Source: CAYVQE01 sp964454005
Lineage (GTDB): Bacteria > Myxococcota > B64-G9
NCBI GenBank assembly: GCA_964454005.1
Contig: CAYVQE010000009.1
Span: 25,097-89,096 of the forward strand
Length of the DNA stretch: 64,000 nt
Direction of reading: 5' to 3'
Shown here: positions 49,734 through 59,078 of the stretch, one piece after another
Numbering within the stretch: position 1 is the first letter of the stretch
Layout of the letters: every line of letters starts with the position of its first letter
Notes under the pieces: model-generated
What the model was told of the DNA's origin: nothing
The model's input: the letters and a program-made list of their open reading frames with translations, nothing else
The model's database searches: none
Position numbers and translations under genes: made by a program

Positions 49734-50834
49734 CTACCTCCAGCGCAGCACCCGGACCGGGCTTTCGGCATAGGCGGTCCGGCGCAGCGGCTCGGCCGCC
49801 GGCGGCGCCCAGTAGGTATGCAGCATGACGTCGTTGGCATCGAGCACCCCGAGCGGCTGGCGGTCTTCGGCCAGCGCGCCCACGTGGCCGTGGAACAGCA
49901 GCAGATCGCCGAGGTGGATGCTGTCGGGGCCGATGGCCAGCAGCTCGCCGTCGGCGTCGCGGTGGCGGCCTCGATCGTCGACCCGCGCCGAGCGGGCCAC
50001 GGTGCGGGTCACCTCGGGCAGGTGCCAGGAGGCCCGGTAGGCCAGCGGCTTGCCCAGCCGGCGGGCGCCGTAGACCACGAAGTCGGCGCAGTCGGAGCCG
50101 ATCAGGCGTTCGGCCTGGTGGTCGGCCGGGCGGGTGCCGGCGCTGCCCCAGATGTAGGGCGTGTTGAACAGCTCGCCCAGCCGCCCCAGGTAGCTGTCGT
50201 CGCGGCGGAAGGCCACCCGCGGCACCCGGGGGCCGAGCCCGCCGCGGAAACGGGCCTCGGGCCCCGGCGAGGCCCACTCCTGCTGGCCGCGGCGCAGCCG
50301 CACCTGAAAGGCCATGGTGCCGGCGCCGCCGTGATCGTCCAGTCGTTCGCCCAGCGGATGGGCGTCGGCGGCCCAGCTCCAGTGGCCGCCCCAGTCCGAG
50401 GCCGGCAGCGCTTCGTAGTCGATCGGATGCCAGTGGAAGCCGCCGCGGGTGTTGTCGACCCAGCGGCTGGCCGGCTGCACCTTGTACCAGCGCAGCGCGA
50501 GCCCGGCGATCCGTTCGGGCGCCACCCGGCGGGCCGGCGGCACCGGCCGGCCGTCGAGCACCGGCGCCGCTGCCGCGCAGACCACCACCCGGCGGCCGCC
50601 CAGCCGGCCGCTGACCGCGGCGTACAGCCGCACCGGCTGGTCGAGCCGGGCGCGGTGGATGCCGCCGCGGGCCGCTCGGTCGCCGACCGCCACCACCACC
50701 CGCACCCGCTCGGGCGCGAAATCCGGCGGCTCGGCCCGCGCGGCGGCGGCCGCGGCCAGCAGCGCCAGGCCGGCGGCGATCGGCATCCGGCCGCTGAACC
50801 GCCGCGGCCGCGTTGGAGTCCGCGCCGGGTTCAA
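49734..50834 (-). CDS. Secreted NlpC/P60-like cysteine peptidase
   Basis: 366 residues. TTG 50834 overlaps the nitroreductase stop by 4 bp, with GGAGG just upstream; ATG 50786 is an alternative. A signal sequence (AAGLALLAAAAAARAEP) precedes a beta-rich domain. From ~225 the NlpC/P60 pattern follows: NTPYIWGSAGT, then IGSDCADFVVYGARRLGK (catalytic Cys ~246), HLGDLLLFHGHVGALAED (catalytic His), and a polar residue near VMLHTYW. Such enzymes cleave peptidoglycan stem peptides. Coexpressed with the nitroreductase behind the palindromic promoter. Confidence 0.78.
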   Translation of the reverse strand: MNPARTPTRPRRFSGRMPIAAGLALLAAAAAARAEPPDFAPERVRVVVAVGDRAARGGIHRARLDQPVRLYAAVSGRLGGRRVVVCAAAAPVLDGRPVPPARRVAPERIAGLALRWYKVQPASRWVDNTRGGFHWHPIDYEALPASDWGGHWSWAADAHPLGERLDDHGGAGTMAFQVRLRRGQQEWASPGPEARFRGGLGPRVPRVAFRRDDSYLGRLGELFNTPYIWGSAGTRPADHQAERLIGSDCADFVVYGARRLGKPLAYRASWHLPEVTRTVARSARVDDRGRHRDADGELLAIGPDSIHLGDLLLFHGHVGALAEDRQPLGVLDANDVMLHTYWAPPAAEPLRRTAYAESPVRVLRWR

Positions 50835-51355
50835 TCGACCTCCGAGTAGACCTCGTTCAGCGACAAGCGGCCCGGGTTGCGCGCCGGCCGGGCCGGGCGG
50901 CCCAGCGGCATCACGATCAGCGGCCGGTGGTGGCCGGGCAGATCGAGCAGATCGCTGACCGCCCGCTCGTCGAAGGCGCCCACCCAGCAGGCGCCCAGCC
51001 CCATGGCGGTGATGGTCAGCAGCATGTTCTGGGCGGCCGCGGCCGTCTCCTGGATGCAGTACAGGTCCACGCCGCGATCGCGGTAGGCGGCCCGGGCCCG
51101 CTCGAGGTCGGCGCAGATGACGAAGGCCACCGGCGCCTGGACGATGAAGCCCTGGCCGAGCGCGGCCTCGGCCAGCTTGCGCCGCAGGTACTCCTCGCGC
51201 ACCACGTAGAAGTACCAGGCCTGCATGTTGCCGGCGGTCGGTGCCAGGGTGCCGGCGTTGATGATGCGGGCGATGGTGGTGTCCGGGATGTCGTCCGGGT
51301 GGAAGCGGCGGATGCTGCGGCGCTTGGTCAGCACGTCGACGAATCGGTCGCTCAC
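50831..51355 (-). CDS. Nitroreductase-family flavoprotein
   Basis: 174 residues from GTG 51355, with GAGGAG 8 bp upstream; the frame upstream overlaps the palindromic promoter. FMN-binding nitroreductase features: LTKRRSIRRFHPDDIPD (Arg residues contacting FMN phosphate), GTLAPTAGNMQAWYFYVV, IQETAAAAQNMLLTITAMGL, GACWVGAFDE, and LIVMPLGRPA. Members reduce nitro, quinone or flavin substrates with NAD(P)H. First gene of a two-gene operon with the NlpC/P60-like peptidase; the two functions have no obvious link. Confidence 0.88.
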   Translation of the reverse strand: MSDRFVDVLTKRRSIRRFHPDDIPDTTIARIINAGTLAPTAGNMQAWYFYVVREEYLRRKLAEAALGQGFIVQAPVAFVICADLERARAAYRDRGVDLYCIQETAAAAQNMLLTITAMGLGACWVGAFDERAVSDLLDLPGHHRPLIVMPLGRPARPARNPGRLSLNEVYSEVD

Positions 51356-51387
51356 GGCAATGGCTCCTCGGGCTGGGTCCAGGGTCG

Positions 51388-51417
51388 ATTGTAGACGACC
51401 GGTTGCGGCCGCCGCAA
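51388..51417 (-). promoter_or_regulatory. Promoter with embedded 23-bp palindrome
   Basis: Minus strand TTGCGG (51417-51412), 18-bp spacer, TACAAT (51393-51388). A palindrome at 51399-51421 has perfect 11-bp arms (CCGGTTGCGGC / GCCGCAACCGG) around one central base, covering the -35 and most of the spacer. This is a likely repressor operator for the nitroreductase operon. It also lies about 90 bp upstream of the divergent ferredoxin gene. Confidence 0.6.
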
Positions 51418-51512
51418 CCGGGCTTCCGCGATCGCGCCTGCGAGATGGAAAATCAGGGCTCGGTTGACAGGGCTGGTCCGGGGGGCCAGTTTGGGCGGGG
51501 AGGTGCAGCCCG

Positions 51513-51749
51513 GTGTCGATGCGCATCCTGACCGATCGCTGTCTGAAGTGCGGCGCCTGCGAGTTCGCCTGCCCGCATCAGGCCATCGAGCAGCGCTGCA
51601 GCCCGGCCGGCACGGTCTACTACGCGGTGGTGGCCGAGCGCTGCGACGGCTGCGCCGACCAGGTGGCGCCGCTGTGCCGCGGCGACTGCCCGGTGCCCGA
51701 TTGCATGCTGCCGCTGGCCGATGCGGCCGCCGGCCGGGCGCCTACTTGA
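51513..51749 (+). CDS. YfhL-like 4Fe-4S ferredoxin
   Basis: 78 residues from GTG 51513 (ATG 51519 possible), with GGGGAGG about 9 bp upstream. The first cluster is CLKCGACEFACPHQAI (CxxCxxCxxxCP). The second ligand set is CDGCADQVAPLCRGDCPVPDC, with the longer Cys spacing typical of YfhL-type two-cluster ferredoxins. It carries electrons; partner unknown. The 3' end overlaps the convergent mutS2 by 8 bp. Confidence 0.88.
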   Translation: MSMRILTDRCLKCGACEFACPHQAIEQRCSPAGTVYYAVVAERCDGCADQVAPLCRGDCPVPDCMLPLADAAAGRAPT

Positions 51750-54189
51750 GCGCCACCACGGTCACCCCGTCGCCGCCCTCGCTGTCGGTGCCGGCGCGGA
51801 AGTGGCGGGCGTAGGGCGAATCGGCCAGGTATTCGCGCACGGCTGCGCGCAGCGCGCCGGTGCCGTGGCCGTGGACGATGAAGGCGCTGGGCTCGCCGGC
51901 GCCGAACAGCTCGTCGAGGAAGCGGTCCAGCCGCGCCTGGGACTCGTCGACCCGCAGGCCGCGCAGGTCCAGGGTGTTGCGCGGAGTGCGCACCTCGGCC
52001 GGCGCGGCCGGCCGGGCCGGGGCCGGCCGGCCGGGCCCGGGCGCGGGCCGCGCCGGGCTGTGCCGGGGCTTGTTCGGGGCGCGCTCGACCAGGCTGATCC
52101 GCTCCAGCGGCACCCGGGTGTGGGCCGGGCCGAGCTGCACGCTGACCATGCGCCCGGCCCGGTCCAACGAGGCCACCCGGCCGACCTTGCCCAGTGGCTG
52201 GACACGCACCCGGTCGCCGGGCGCGATGTCCATGCCGCCCGCGTCCGGAGACACCGCGGATGCCCCCCCGGTGCCTCGCCCCGGCGGCGCCTGCCCGGCG
52301 CCCTCCCGCTCCGCAGCGGCATCGACGTCCCGTTCCAGTTCGCGCTGCAGCCCGATCAGCTCGTGGCTGGCCGCGACCGCCCGGCGCATGTCGGGCGCGT
52401 CGCGCAGCGCTTCGATCAGCTCGGCCACCCGAGCCCGGGCCGCCTCCAGATCGTGCGCCAGCGCGTCGCGGCCCGCGTCGACCAGCTCGCGCCGGCGCTG
52501 CTCGAGCGCCTGGCCGGCGAGGCGCTGCTCGAGCACCTCGCGCTCGGCCCGGGCCCGGGCCGCGGCCATCTCGCGCCTGAGCGCTTCGAGCGCGCTGCGC
52601 TCGGCCTCCAGGCTGGCGAGCATGCGGTCAAGCTCCTGCTCGCCGCCGGCCAGCCGCCGGGCGGCGCGTTCGAGCAAGGGCTCGGCCAGACCCAGCCGGC
52701 GGGCGATGTCCAGCGTCAGGCTGCGGCCGGGCAGATCGGGGTGCAGCCTGAAGGTCGGCTCCATTCGCTCGACGTCGAAGCCGACCGAGGCGTTGGCGAA
52801 GGCCGGGTCGTCGTAGGGCAGCTGCTTGAGCAGCTCGTAGTGGGTGGTCGCCAGCACGGTGGCGCCGTGCTCGACCAGCTCCTCGAGGATGGCGGCGGCC
52901 AGCGCCGCGCCGTGGCGCGGATCGGTGTCGGCGGCCAGCTCGTCGAGCAGCACCAGGCTGCCGGGGCCGGCCCGGTCCATGATGGCACCGATGCGCGCCA
53001 CGTGGGCCGAAAAGGTCGACAGCCCCTGGCTGATGTCCTGCGAGTCGCCGATGACCGCGGCCAGCGAGTCGAAGGCGGCCAGCCGCGAGCCCTCGGCGGC
53101 CGGGATCGGCAGACCGGCCTGGGCCATCAGGCAGCACAGCCCGAGCGTCTTGAGCACCACCGTCTTGCCGCCGGCGTTGGGCCCCGAAATCACCAGCGCC
53201 CGCCGCTCGGGCGCCAGCTCGATGTCGTTGGCCACCACCGGCTCGCCGGCCAGCGCCATCAGCGGGTGGCGGGCGGCCAGCAGCGCGAAGCCGCTGCCGT
53301 CCAACTCGGGCAGCTGGCCGTCGAGCGCGCGGCCCAGCTCGACGATGGCCCGCTGGCGGTCGGCCCGGGCCAGGGCGGCCACGTTGTCGCGCAGCGCGCC
53401 GGCCTGCTCGGCCACCTCGCGGCTGAACGCGGCCAGGATGCGCCGCTCCTCCTCGGCCACCTCGCCCTGGGCGATCTTGAGCCGGTTGCCGTCGTCGATC
53501 ACCGCCGCCGGCTCGATGAACAAGGTGGCGCCGGACTGGGAGGTGTCGTGGACGATGCCGGCCACCTCGCCCCGCGAGTCGGAGCGCACCGGCAGCACGT
53601 GGCGCTCCGAGCGCAGCGTCACGTAGGGCTCGCTCAGCGCAGCGGCCACCCGCTTGGTGCGGATCATCCGCTCAAGCCGGGCGCGCAGCCCGTCGGCCAG
53701 CTTGGCGGCGTGGCGGCGCAGCGCGAACAGCTCGGCGCTGGCGCTGTCGCGCAGGCGCCCGTCGGCCTCGAAAGCGCCGGCCAGGTCGCGGCCGGCGGGC
53801 TCCAGGTCGTGGCTGCCGCGGGCCAGCTCCAGCAGCGCGCCGCCGGCCTGGTGGCCGGCGTCCATCAGGTAGGCGCGCACCCGCGAGGACACCTGCATGG
53901 CCCGGGCCACCCGCAGCAGGGCCTCGGCGTCGAGCACGCCGCCCTTGGTGGCGCGTTGCAGATCGGCCTCGACCTCCTCGATGGCCTCGATCGGCGGCGG
54001 CCGATCGCGGTCGAGCAGCCAGGCCAGCTGGCGCAGGCGTTCGTGCTCGGCCGCCAGGCGATCCAGGTCGCGGTGGGGCGCGAGCTCACGGCAGCGGCGC
54101 GCGCCCTGCGGCGTGCGGGCGCGGCCGGCCAGGGCGGCGCAGATGCGGGGCCAGCCGAGCAGCTCGAGGGTGTCGGGATCGAGCCGCAT
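51742..54189 (-). CDS. mutS2: MutS2 endonuclease/ribosome-rescue ATPase
   Basis: 815 residues, the family's normal length. N-terminal MutS2 core (LDPDTLELLGWPRICAALAG), then a clamp region (KIAQGEVAEEERRILAAFS). The ATPase follows: Walker A SGPNAGGKTVVLKT (~331) and Walker B LVLLDELAADTD. A coiled coil of ~100 residues rich in Glu/Arg/Ala follows, and the C-terminal Smr nuclease domain is complete (TLDLRGLRVDESQARLD, FIVHGHGTGALRAAVRE). MutS2 suppresses recombination and, in Bacillus, splits collided ribosomes. It lies 104 bp downstream of the TSP3 lipoprotein gene on the same strand. A gap of 2 bases separates GAGAGG from the region just before ATG. Confidence 0.93.
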   Translation of the reverse strand: MRLDPDTLELLGWPRICAALAGRARTPQGARRCRELAPHRDLDRLAAEHERLRQLAWLLDRDRPPPIEAIEEVEADLQRATKGGVLDAEALLRVARAMQVSSRVRAYLMDAGHQAGGALLELARGSHDLEPAGRDLAGAFEADGRLRDSASAELFALRRHAAKLADGLRARLERMIRTKRVAAALSEPYVTLRSERHVLPVRSDSRGEVAGIVHDTSQSGATLFIEPAAVIDDGNRLKIAQGEVAEEERRILAAFSREVAEQAGALRDNVAALARADRQRAIVELGRALDGQLPELDGSGFALLAARHPLMALAGEPVVANDIELAPERRALVISGPNAGGKTVVLKTLGLCCLMAQAGLPIPAAEGSRLAAFDSLAAVIGDSQDISQGLSTFSAHVARIGAIMDRAGPGSLVLLDELAADTDPRHGAALAAAILEELVEHGATVLATTHYELLKQLPYDDPAFANASVGFDVERMEPTFRLHPDLPGRSLTLDIARRLGLAEPLLERAARRLAGGEQELDRMLASLEAERSALEALRREMAAARARAEREVLEQRLAGQALEQRRRELVDAGRDALAHDLEAARARVAELIEALRDAPDMRRAVAASHELIGLQRELERDVDAAAEREGAGQAPPGRGTGGASAVSPDAGGMDIAPGDRVRVQPLGKVGRVASLDRAGRMVSVQLGPAHTRVPLERISLVERAPNKPRHSPARPAPGPGRPAPARPAAPAEVRTPRNTLDLRGLRVDESQARLDRFLDELFGAGEPSAFIVHGHGTGALRAAVREYLADSPYARHFRAGTDSEGGDGVTVVALK

Positions 54190-54293
54190 GACCTCTCAGA
54201 TCACCAACTGGGCGGTTCTGACAAAGAAGGGCTTGCGGTGTTCGGTGGCGGGGGCGATGCGGCGGCGCGGGCGCGGGATCACGGTGGCTGCGA

Positions 54294-55526
54294 TCAGAAG
54301 AAGTCGCAGGCGTCGCCCATGCCGTCGCCGTCGGTGTCGTCCTGGTTCGGGTTGGGATCCTCGGGGCAGTTGTCGCAGGGGTCGCCGACCCCGTCGCCGT
54401 CGGTGTCGAGCTGGCCCATGTACTGCACCTCGTACCGGGTGGTCACCCCGTCGGCGTTGGCGTCGCACTGCTTGAAGAAGGGGCCGTTCTTGTTGAGGTG
54501 CTCCAGGCAGCGCTCGGTGCGCGAGTCGCTCAGGCCCAGCAGATCCTGGGGCGTCAGGATGTCGTTTTCGTCGGCGTCGCACAGCTCGAGCGCCCGTTCC
54601 CAGTGCTGCCGGTCGGCGATCCGAAAGCAGTCGAAGCCGTTGGGGTGGTCCGGGCAGTTGTCGCAGCTGTTGGAGACCCCATCCGAGTCGCGGTCTTCGC
54701 TGAAGCCGTCGGTGTCGAGGTACATCCGGCCGCCTTCGTAGAGGCTGAGCGGATCCTCGAACCACTGCTCCCAGGCGTCGGCCCCCGGCGGCCCGTCCAG
54801 GCACTCGACATCCTCGGGGATCAGCAGGGCCCGGCGGTCCTGCCCGCCGTCGTAGGCGTCCGGGATGCCGTCGTAATCCGCATCGAACGCGCTGCACTCG
54901 AACGAGCCCAGGATGGCGTCGCAGGTGTCGGTCTGCTGCAGGTTGGGCCGCTGCAGCAGCGGCTCGGTCTTGCCGTTGTCCCCGATCGCGCAGACCCGGT
55001 TGTCCGAATCGTCGTAGCAATCGGTCAGGCCGTACAGCTCTTCGCCCTCCGGATCGACGCACACCTCCTGGCCGCCGACCATCTGCACCTCGTCAGGGGG
55101 ATCGCAGGGCTGGCACTGGCAGAGGTTGCGCAGCCGGTAGACCGAGGCCAGGCAGTAGACCACGCCGGGGTAGACCGGCACCGTGCCGCGCTCCGGCGCC
55201 TCGGTGAGCACACCGGTGGTCCAGGCGTTTTCGTCGTAGCAGCCGCAGAGCTCGATTTCGGCCGCATCGCACGAGGTGCAGTCGTAGTAGGGCCAGCGAC
55301 CGCTGTCGAGTGCGCGCAGGGCGTAGTCGCAGATCTGGTCGTAGTCGTCCGAACTCTCGTCGGTGGCGCAGGGCTGCGCCCCCTCGGTGAGCGGGTCGCG
55401 GTCGGCGATGAACTGCAGCACCCGGTCGCGGACCTCGTCGATCGAGTCCTTGCAGGGGTTCTTGCAACCGGTGGCCACCAGCGACACCAACAGGCCGAAA
55501 GACAGGATGGGGATCAGGGTACGCAT
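54294..55526 (-). CDS. Thrombospondin type 3 repeat lipoprotein
   Basis: 410 residues from ATG 55526 with GGAGAG upstream. The signal ends in a lipobox-like VATGC. The N-terminal half has many Cys (ICDYALRAL, YYDCTSCDAAEIELCGCYDE, CQCQPCDPPDE). The second half has calcium-binding TSP3-type motifs (DRDSDGVSNSCDNCPDHPNG, DTDGDGVGDPCDNCPEDPNP, DTDGDGMGDACDFF), ending right at the C-terminus. It is a probable surface protein stabilised by calcium and disulfides. A perfect TTGACA lies at 55627-55622 upstream, but its -10 (TACCCA) is poor. Confidence 0.78.
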   Translation of the reverse strand: MRTLIPILSFGLLVSLVATGCKNPCKDSIDEVRDRVLQFIADRDPLTEGAQPCATDESSDDYDQICDYALRALDSGRWPYYDCTSCDAAEIELCGCYDENAWTTGVLTEAPERGTVPVYPGVVYCLASVYRLRNLCQCQPCDPPDEVQMVGGQEVCVDPEGEELYGLTDCYDDSDNRVCAIGDNGKTEPLLQRPNLQQTDTCDAILGSFECSAFDADYDGIPDAYDGGQDRRALLIPEDVECLDGPPGADAWEQWFEDPLSLYEGGRMYLDTDGFSEDRDSDGVSNSCDNCPDHPNGFDCFRIADRQHWERALELCDADENDILTPQDLLGLSDSRTERCLEHLNKNGPFFKQCDANADGVTTRYEVQYMGQLDTDGDGVGDPCDNCPEDPNPNQDDTDGDGMGDACDFF

Positions 55527-55660
55527 CGATGTGCTCTCCAGCGTGGCAGTCTCCACAAGCCCGATACCGGGGTGGAGGTTTCGAATCGAGCCGGCTTTTT
55601 GGGTAGCACCCGATCCCTTGATTGTCAAGTGGAAACTCCGCTTCGGCCCGGGCGCGGTTA

Positions 55661-55689
55661 TTGCATTTTGGGCTGCGGATCGGTAGCTT
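55661..55689 (+). promoter_or_regulatory. Possible promoter for the TPR gene
   Basis: TTGCAT (55661-55666), 17-bp spacer, TAGCTT (55684-55689). Leader about 35 nt to GTG 55729, including AAAGGGG. Confidence 0.45.
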
Positions 55690-55728
55690 GGGCTCTGACT
55701 CGGACCCGCGCGAAAGGGGTGACCGGAC

Positions 55729-56493
55729 GTGAACAAGCCCTGGGCGTTGCTGATCACCGCTCTGTTGTTGCCCGCTGCGGTGCTGCGGGCCGATCCGGGT
55801 AGCGAGGCCATGGCCCGGCGCGAGCAGCCCCGCGGCGCGCTGGCCTGGTTCAAGCAAGGGGTGGCGCTGGCCGAGCGCGGCGAGTACCGGGCGGCGCTCA
55901 ACCGCTACCGCCGGGCCCGCCAGCTGGCACCGCGCTGGGCCTTGCCGCATCTGGAGATCGCGGTCGCCCACCTGATGACCGACAACGACCGGGAGCGGAT
56001 CGGCCTGTCGCTGGCCAAGGCGGTCGAGCTGGGGCCCGAGATCCCGCGGGCGCACTACCTGTACGGCGTCTACCTGCAAGAGCAGGGCGAGCACGAGCGG
56101 GCCCGGGCCGAGTTCGTGCGCGCGCTGCAGCTGCGGCCCAGCCTGCTCGACGCCCGCTATCGGCTGGCCACGCTGTACGTCGAGGCCGGCCGCCAGGCCG
56201 GTGGCATCGAGCAGTACGAGCTGGTGCTGGAGCAGCAGCCGTCGCACATCGGCGCCCGGCGCAACCTGGCCCTGCTCTACGAGCGCTCCGGCCGGCTCGA
56301 ACAGGCCGAGCAGCACCTGCGGGCCATCGTGCGGTTGGATCCGGACAACGCCTGGCAGCTGACCCGGCTGGCGCGCTTCTACGAACGCAATGGCTTGGCG
56401 GCCAAGGCCCGCCGGACGCTGCGCCGGGCCGAACGGCTCGAGCCCACCGGCCGCCAGCGCAAGCTGCGCCCGCTGCTCAAATCCCGCAACTGA
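55729..56493 (+). CDS. Periplasmic TPR protein
   Basis: 254 residues from GTG 55729 with AAAGGGG upstream. A signal peptide (ALLITALLLPAAVLRADPG) is followed by about six TPRs. Typical segments are ALNRYRRARQLAPRWALPH, ARAEFVRALQLRPSLLDARY and AEQHLRAIVRLDPDNAWQ. The repeat region makes up almost the entire mature protein, so it is probably a binding scaffold. It stands alone and converges with the Clp ATPase gene 70 bp away. Confidence 0.82.
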   Translation: MNKPWALLITALLLPAAVLRADPGSEAMARREQPRGALAWFKQGVALAERGEYRAALNRYRRARQLAPRWALPHLEIAVAHLMTDNDRERIGLSLAKAVELGPEIPRAHYLYGVYLQEQGEHERARAEFVRALQLRPSLLDARYRLATLYVEAGRQAGGIEQYELVLEQQPSHIGARRNLALLYERSGRLEQAEQHLRAIVRLDPDNAWQLTRLARFYERNGLAAKARRTLRRAERLEPTGRQRKLRPLLKSRN

Positions 56494-56563
56494 GCGCGGT
56501 GACCGCCGCGGCCCAGGCGGCCGCCTCGGCGGAAGCTTTCGTGGTGGACGCGCGCCTCGGGGT

Positions 56564-58996
56564 TCAGGCGGTGCCGACCTTGGTGAACTCCACCCCGGAT
56601 TCGCCGGCCGCCACCTCGATGGTGTCGCCGGCGGCGAAGCGGCCGGTCAGGATGGCCTCGGCCAGCGGCTCCTCGACCAGCCGCCGTACCGCGGCGCGCA
56701 GCGGCCGGGCGCCCAGGGTGAAGTCGGCGCAGCCGTGCTCGACCAGATACCGGTTGAGCGCCGGCGCCGGCTCCAGCCGCATCCGGCGCTCGGCCTCCAG
56801 CCGGGCCGAAGACTCGCGCACCAGCAGCCCGGCGATGCTGGTCAGGTCGTCGCCGGTCAGTGGCCGGAAGTAGAGCTGCTCGTCCATGCGGCCCCACAGC
56901 TCGGGCGGGATCTGCTTGCGGGCGGCGGCCAGCACGTCGCGGGCGGTGTCGGCCGACGAGGGGTTGTCGCCGCCGAAGCCGATGCGCGCCGGTCCGGGCC
57001 GGCCGAGGGCATCGGCGCCCAGGTTGGAGGTCAGGATGACCACCGCGTTGGTGAAGTCGACCGTGCGGCCGCGGCCGTCGGTCAGCCGGCCCTCGTCCAG
57101 CAGCTGCAGCAGCAGCTGCTGGACGTCGGAGTGCGACTTCTCCACCTCGTCGAACAGCACCATGGTGTAGGGCCGCCGGCGCACCGTCTCGGTCAGCTGG
57201 CCGCCCTCGCTGTGGCCCACGTAGCCCGGCGGCGAGCCGATCAGCCGCGACACGCTGTGCGGCTCGGTGTACTCGCTCATGTCCAGCTTGACCAGGGACT
57301 CGCGGTTTCCGAACAAAAAATGCGCCAGCGCGCGGGCGGTCTCGGTCTTGCCCACCCCGGTCGGGCCCAGAAACAGGAACGAGCCGATGGGCCGCCGGTG
57401 GGCGAAGCCGGCGTAGTTGCGCCGGATGACCTTGGCGATGGCGCGGATGGCGGCGGTGTGGCCGATGATCTGCAGCCCCAGGATCTGCTCCATGTTCAGC
57501 AGCCGCTCGGCGTCGGTCATCAGCAGCCGCTCGACCGGGATGCGGGTGACCGAGGAGACCACCCGGGCCACCGCCTCGCGGTCGACCTGCTCGCGGCCCG
57601 AGCGCCGGGCCCGCGAGCCGGCCAGGTCCAGCAGGGCGATGGCCTTGTCCGGCAAGCAGCGGTCGGTGATGTAGCGCGAGGACAGCCCCACCGCCGCGTC
57701 CAGCGCGTCGTCGTCGTAGCGCACCCCGTGGTGCTCGGCGTACTCGGCCGCCACCCCGCCCAGGATCTCGCGGGTGGCATCGGGCGAGGGCTCGGGCACC
57801 TGGATCAGCTGGAAGCGGCGGGCCAGGGCCGGGTCCTGCTCGACGAACTTGCGATACTCGTCGTGGGTGGTCGCCCCGATGCAAGGGAACTCGCCGCGGG
57901 CCAGCGAGGACTTCAGCTCGTTGGCCGCGTCCTGCGGCCCCTCGCCGGTGGAGCCGGCGCCCATCAGGGTGTGCATCTCGTCGAAGAACACGATCACCTG
58001 GCCGTCGGCCTGGCGCACCTCGTTGCGGATCTGCTGCAGCTTCTCGGAGAAGGCCCCGCGCAGCTGGGTGCCGGCCAGCAGGCTGGCCACGTCCAGCTCG
58101 ACCAGCCGGCGGTCGGCCAGCGCGCGCACGTCCAGGCTGCCGGAGACGATCTTCAGCGCCAGCCCCTCGACGATGGCGGTCTTGCCCACCCCGGGCTCGC
58201 CCACCAGCAGCGGGTTGTTGGCCCGCCGCTTGAGCAGGGTGTCGATCACCTCGTCCAGCTCGCGGCCGCGACCCACCAGCGCGTCCAGCCGGCCGGCGGC
58301 GGCCAGCTCGGTCAAGTTGCGGCCCAGCTTGCTCAGCAGGGGAAAGCGGGTCGGCTGCAGGGCCCAGGGGCTGGCCGGCTCGCGCTCGGCCGCCGCATCG
58401 GGTGCGGCGCCGGGGCCGAAGTCGGGCCGGCTCTCGAAGTGCGCGCCCGCGTCCTCGTCGTCCGGCTCGTCGCCGGGCTCGATCACCGCCGGCGGCGCCG
58501 AGGAGGCCGGCCGCTCGGCCAGCACCGGCGGCCGGCCCTCGCCGCGGGCGGCCCGGCCCTCTTTCTTCTTCTTCTTGACGGTCAGCCGGCGGGGATAGCC
58601 GGTGGTCACGTAGGACAGGGCGGTGTTGCGGAACTGGTTGACCGCCAGGCCGGACAGCTCGAGCAGCTCGTAGGCCACCGTGTTGCGCATGCCGCAGATG
58701 GCCACCAGCAGGTGCAGGCAGTCGACCGCCTCGGCGCCGGCGCCGATGGCCAGCTCGGTGGCCTTGCGCTTGATGGTCTGGACCGCGTCGCGCGGCTCGT
58801 CGTGGGTGGCGTGGACGTGCTCGAGCAGGCTGTCCTCGTCGATGTCCTTCTCGTTGAGCAGGATTTTGGCCCGGTTCTCGAGGGTGAACAGGCCGAGCAG
58901 CAGGTGGGCCGAGGTGAAGCGCTGGCTGACCTGATTGGCGATGTCCTCGGCCTCGGCGAGTACCTGGCGCAGCTCCATGCTGGCATGCAAGGTCAT
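56564..58996 (-). CDS. Class I Clp ATPase (ClpA/ClpC-like)
   Basis: 810 residues from ATG 58996 with GGAG at 6 bp. N-terminal Clp_N repeat region (RFTSAHLLLGLFTLENRAK). A charged linker of ~90 residues includes KKKKKEGRAARGEG. First AAA+ module: GEPGVGKTAIVEG (~264), VIVFFDEMHTL. Second: LGPTGVGKTETARAL (~545), VLFDEVEKSHSDVQ. The coiled middle domain of ClpB/ClpC is absent, as in ClpA. An RIGFGGD segment sits where ClpP-binding IGL/IGF loops lie. It unfolds substrates for proteolysis or remodelling. No clpP or clpS is adjacent. Own promoter at 59028-59056. Confidence 0.9.
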   Translation of the reverse strand: MTLHASMELRQVLAEAEDIANQVSQRFTSAHLLLGLFTLENRAKILLNEKDIDEDSLLEHVHATHDEPRDAVQTIKRKATELAIGAGAEAVDCLHLLVAICGMRNTVAYELLELSGLAVNQFRNTALSYVTTGYPRRLTVKKKKKEGRAARGEGRPPVLAERPASSAPPAVIEPGDEPDDEDAGAHFESRPDFGPGAAPDAAAEREPASPWALQPTRFPLLSKLGRNLTELAAAGRLDALVGRGRELDEVIDTLLKRRANNPLLVGEPGVGKTAIVEGLALKIVSGSLDVRALADRRLVELDVASLLAGTQLRGAFSEKLQQIRNEVRQADGQVIVFFDEMHTLMGAGSTGEGPQDAANELKSSLARGEFPCIGATTHDEYRKFVEQDPALARRFQLIQVPEPSPDATREILGGVAAEYAEHHGVRYDDDALDAAVGLSSRYITDRCLPDKAIALLDLAGSRARRSGREQVDREAVARVVSSVTRIPVERLLMTDAERLLNMEQILGLQIIGHTAAIRAIAKVIRRNYAGFAHRRPIGSFLFLGPTGVGKTETARALAHFLFGNRESLVKLDMSEYTEPHSVSRLIGSPPGYVGHSEGGQLTETVRRRPYTMVLFDEVEKSHSDVQQLLLQLLDEGRLTDGRGRTVDFTNAVVILTSNLGADALGRPGPARIGFGGDNPSSADTARDVLAAARKQIPPELWGRMDEQLYFRPLTGDDLTSIAGLLVRESSARLEAERRMRLEPAPALNRYLVEHGCADFTLGARPLRAAVRRLVEEPLAEAILTGRFAAGDTIEVAAGESGVEFTKVGTA

Positions 58997-59027
58997 GCGG
59001 ACTCCGGGATCGGTTCGCTGACCGACG

Positions 59028-59056
59028 GAGATAACAGATCGCTAGCGGGGGTGCAA
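59028..59056 (-). promoter_or_regulatory. Sigma70-type promoter of the Clp ATPase gene
   Basis: Minus strand TTGCAC (59056-59051), 17-bp spacer, TATCTC (59033-59028). Leader about 25 nt. Confidence 0.55.
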
Positions 59057-59078
59057 GCGTGCGGATGCTGGGGCGGGG

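Noticed and set aside
51463..51485. TTGACA at 51463 as promoter of the ferredoxin gene
   Set aside because: The hexamer 17 bp downstream (CAGTTT) is a poor -10, and no better spacing was found.
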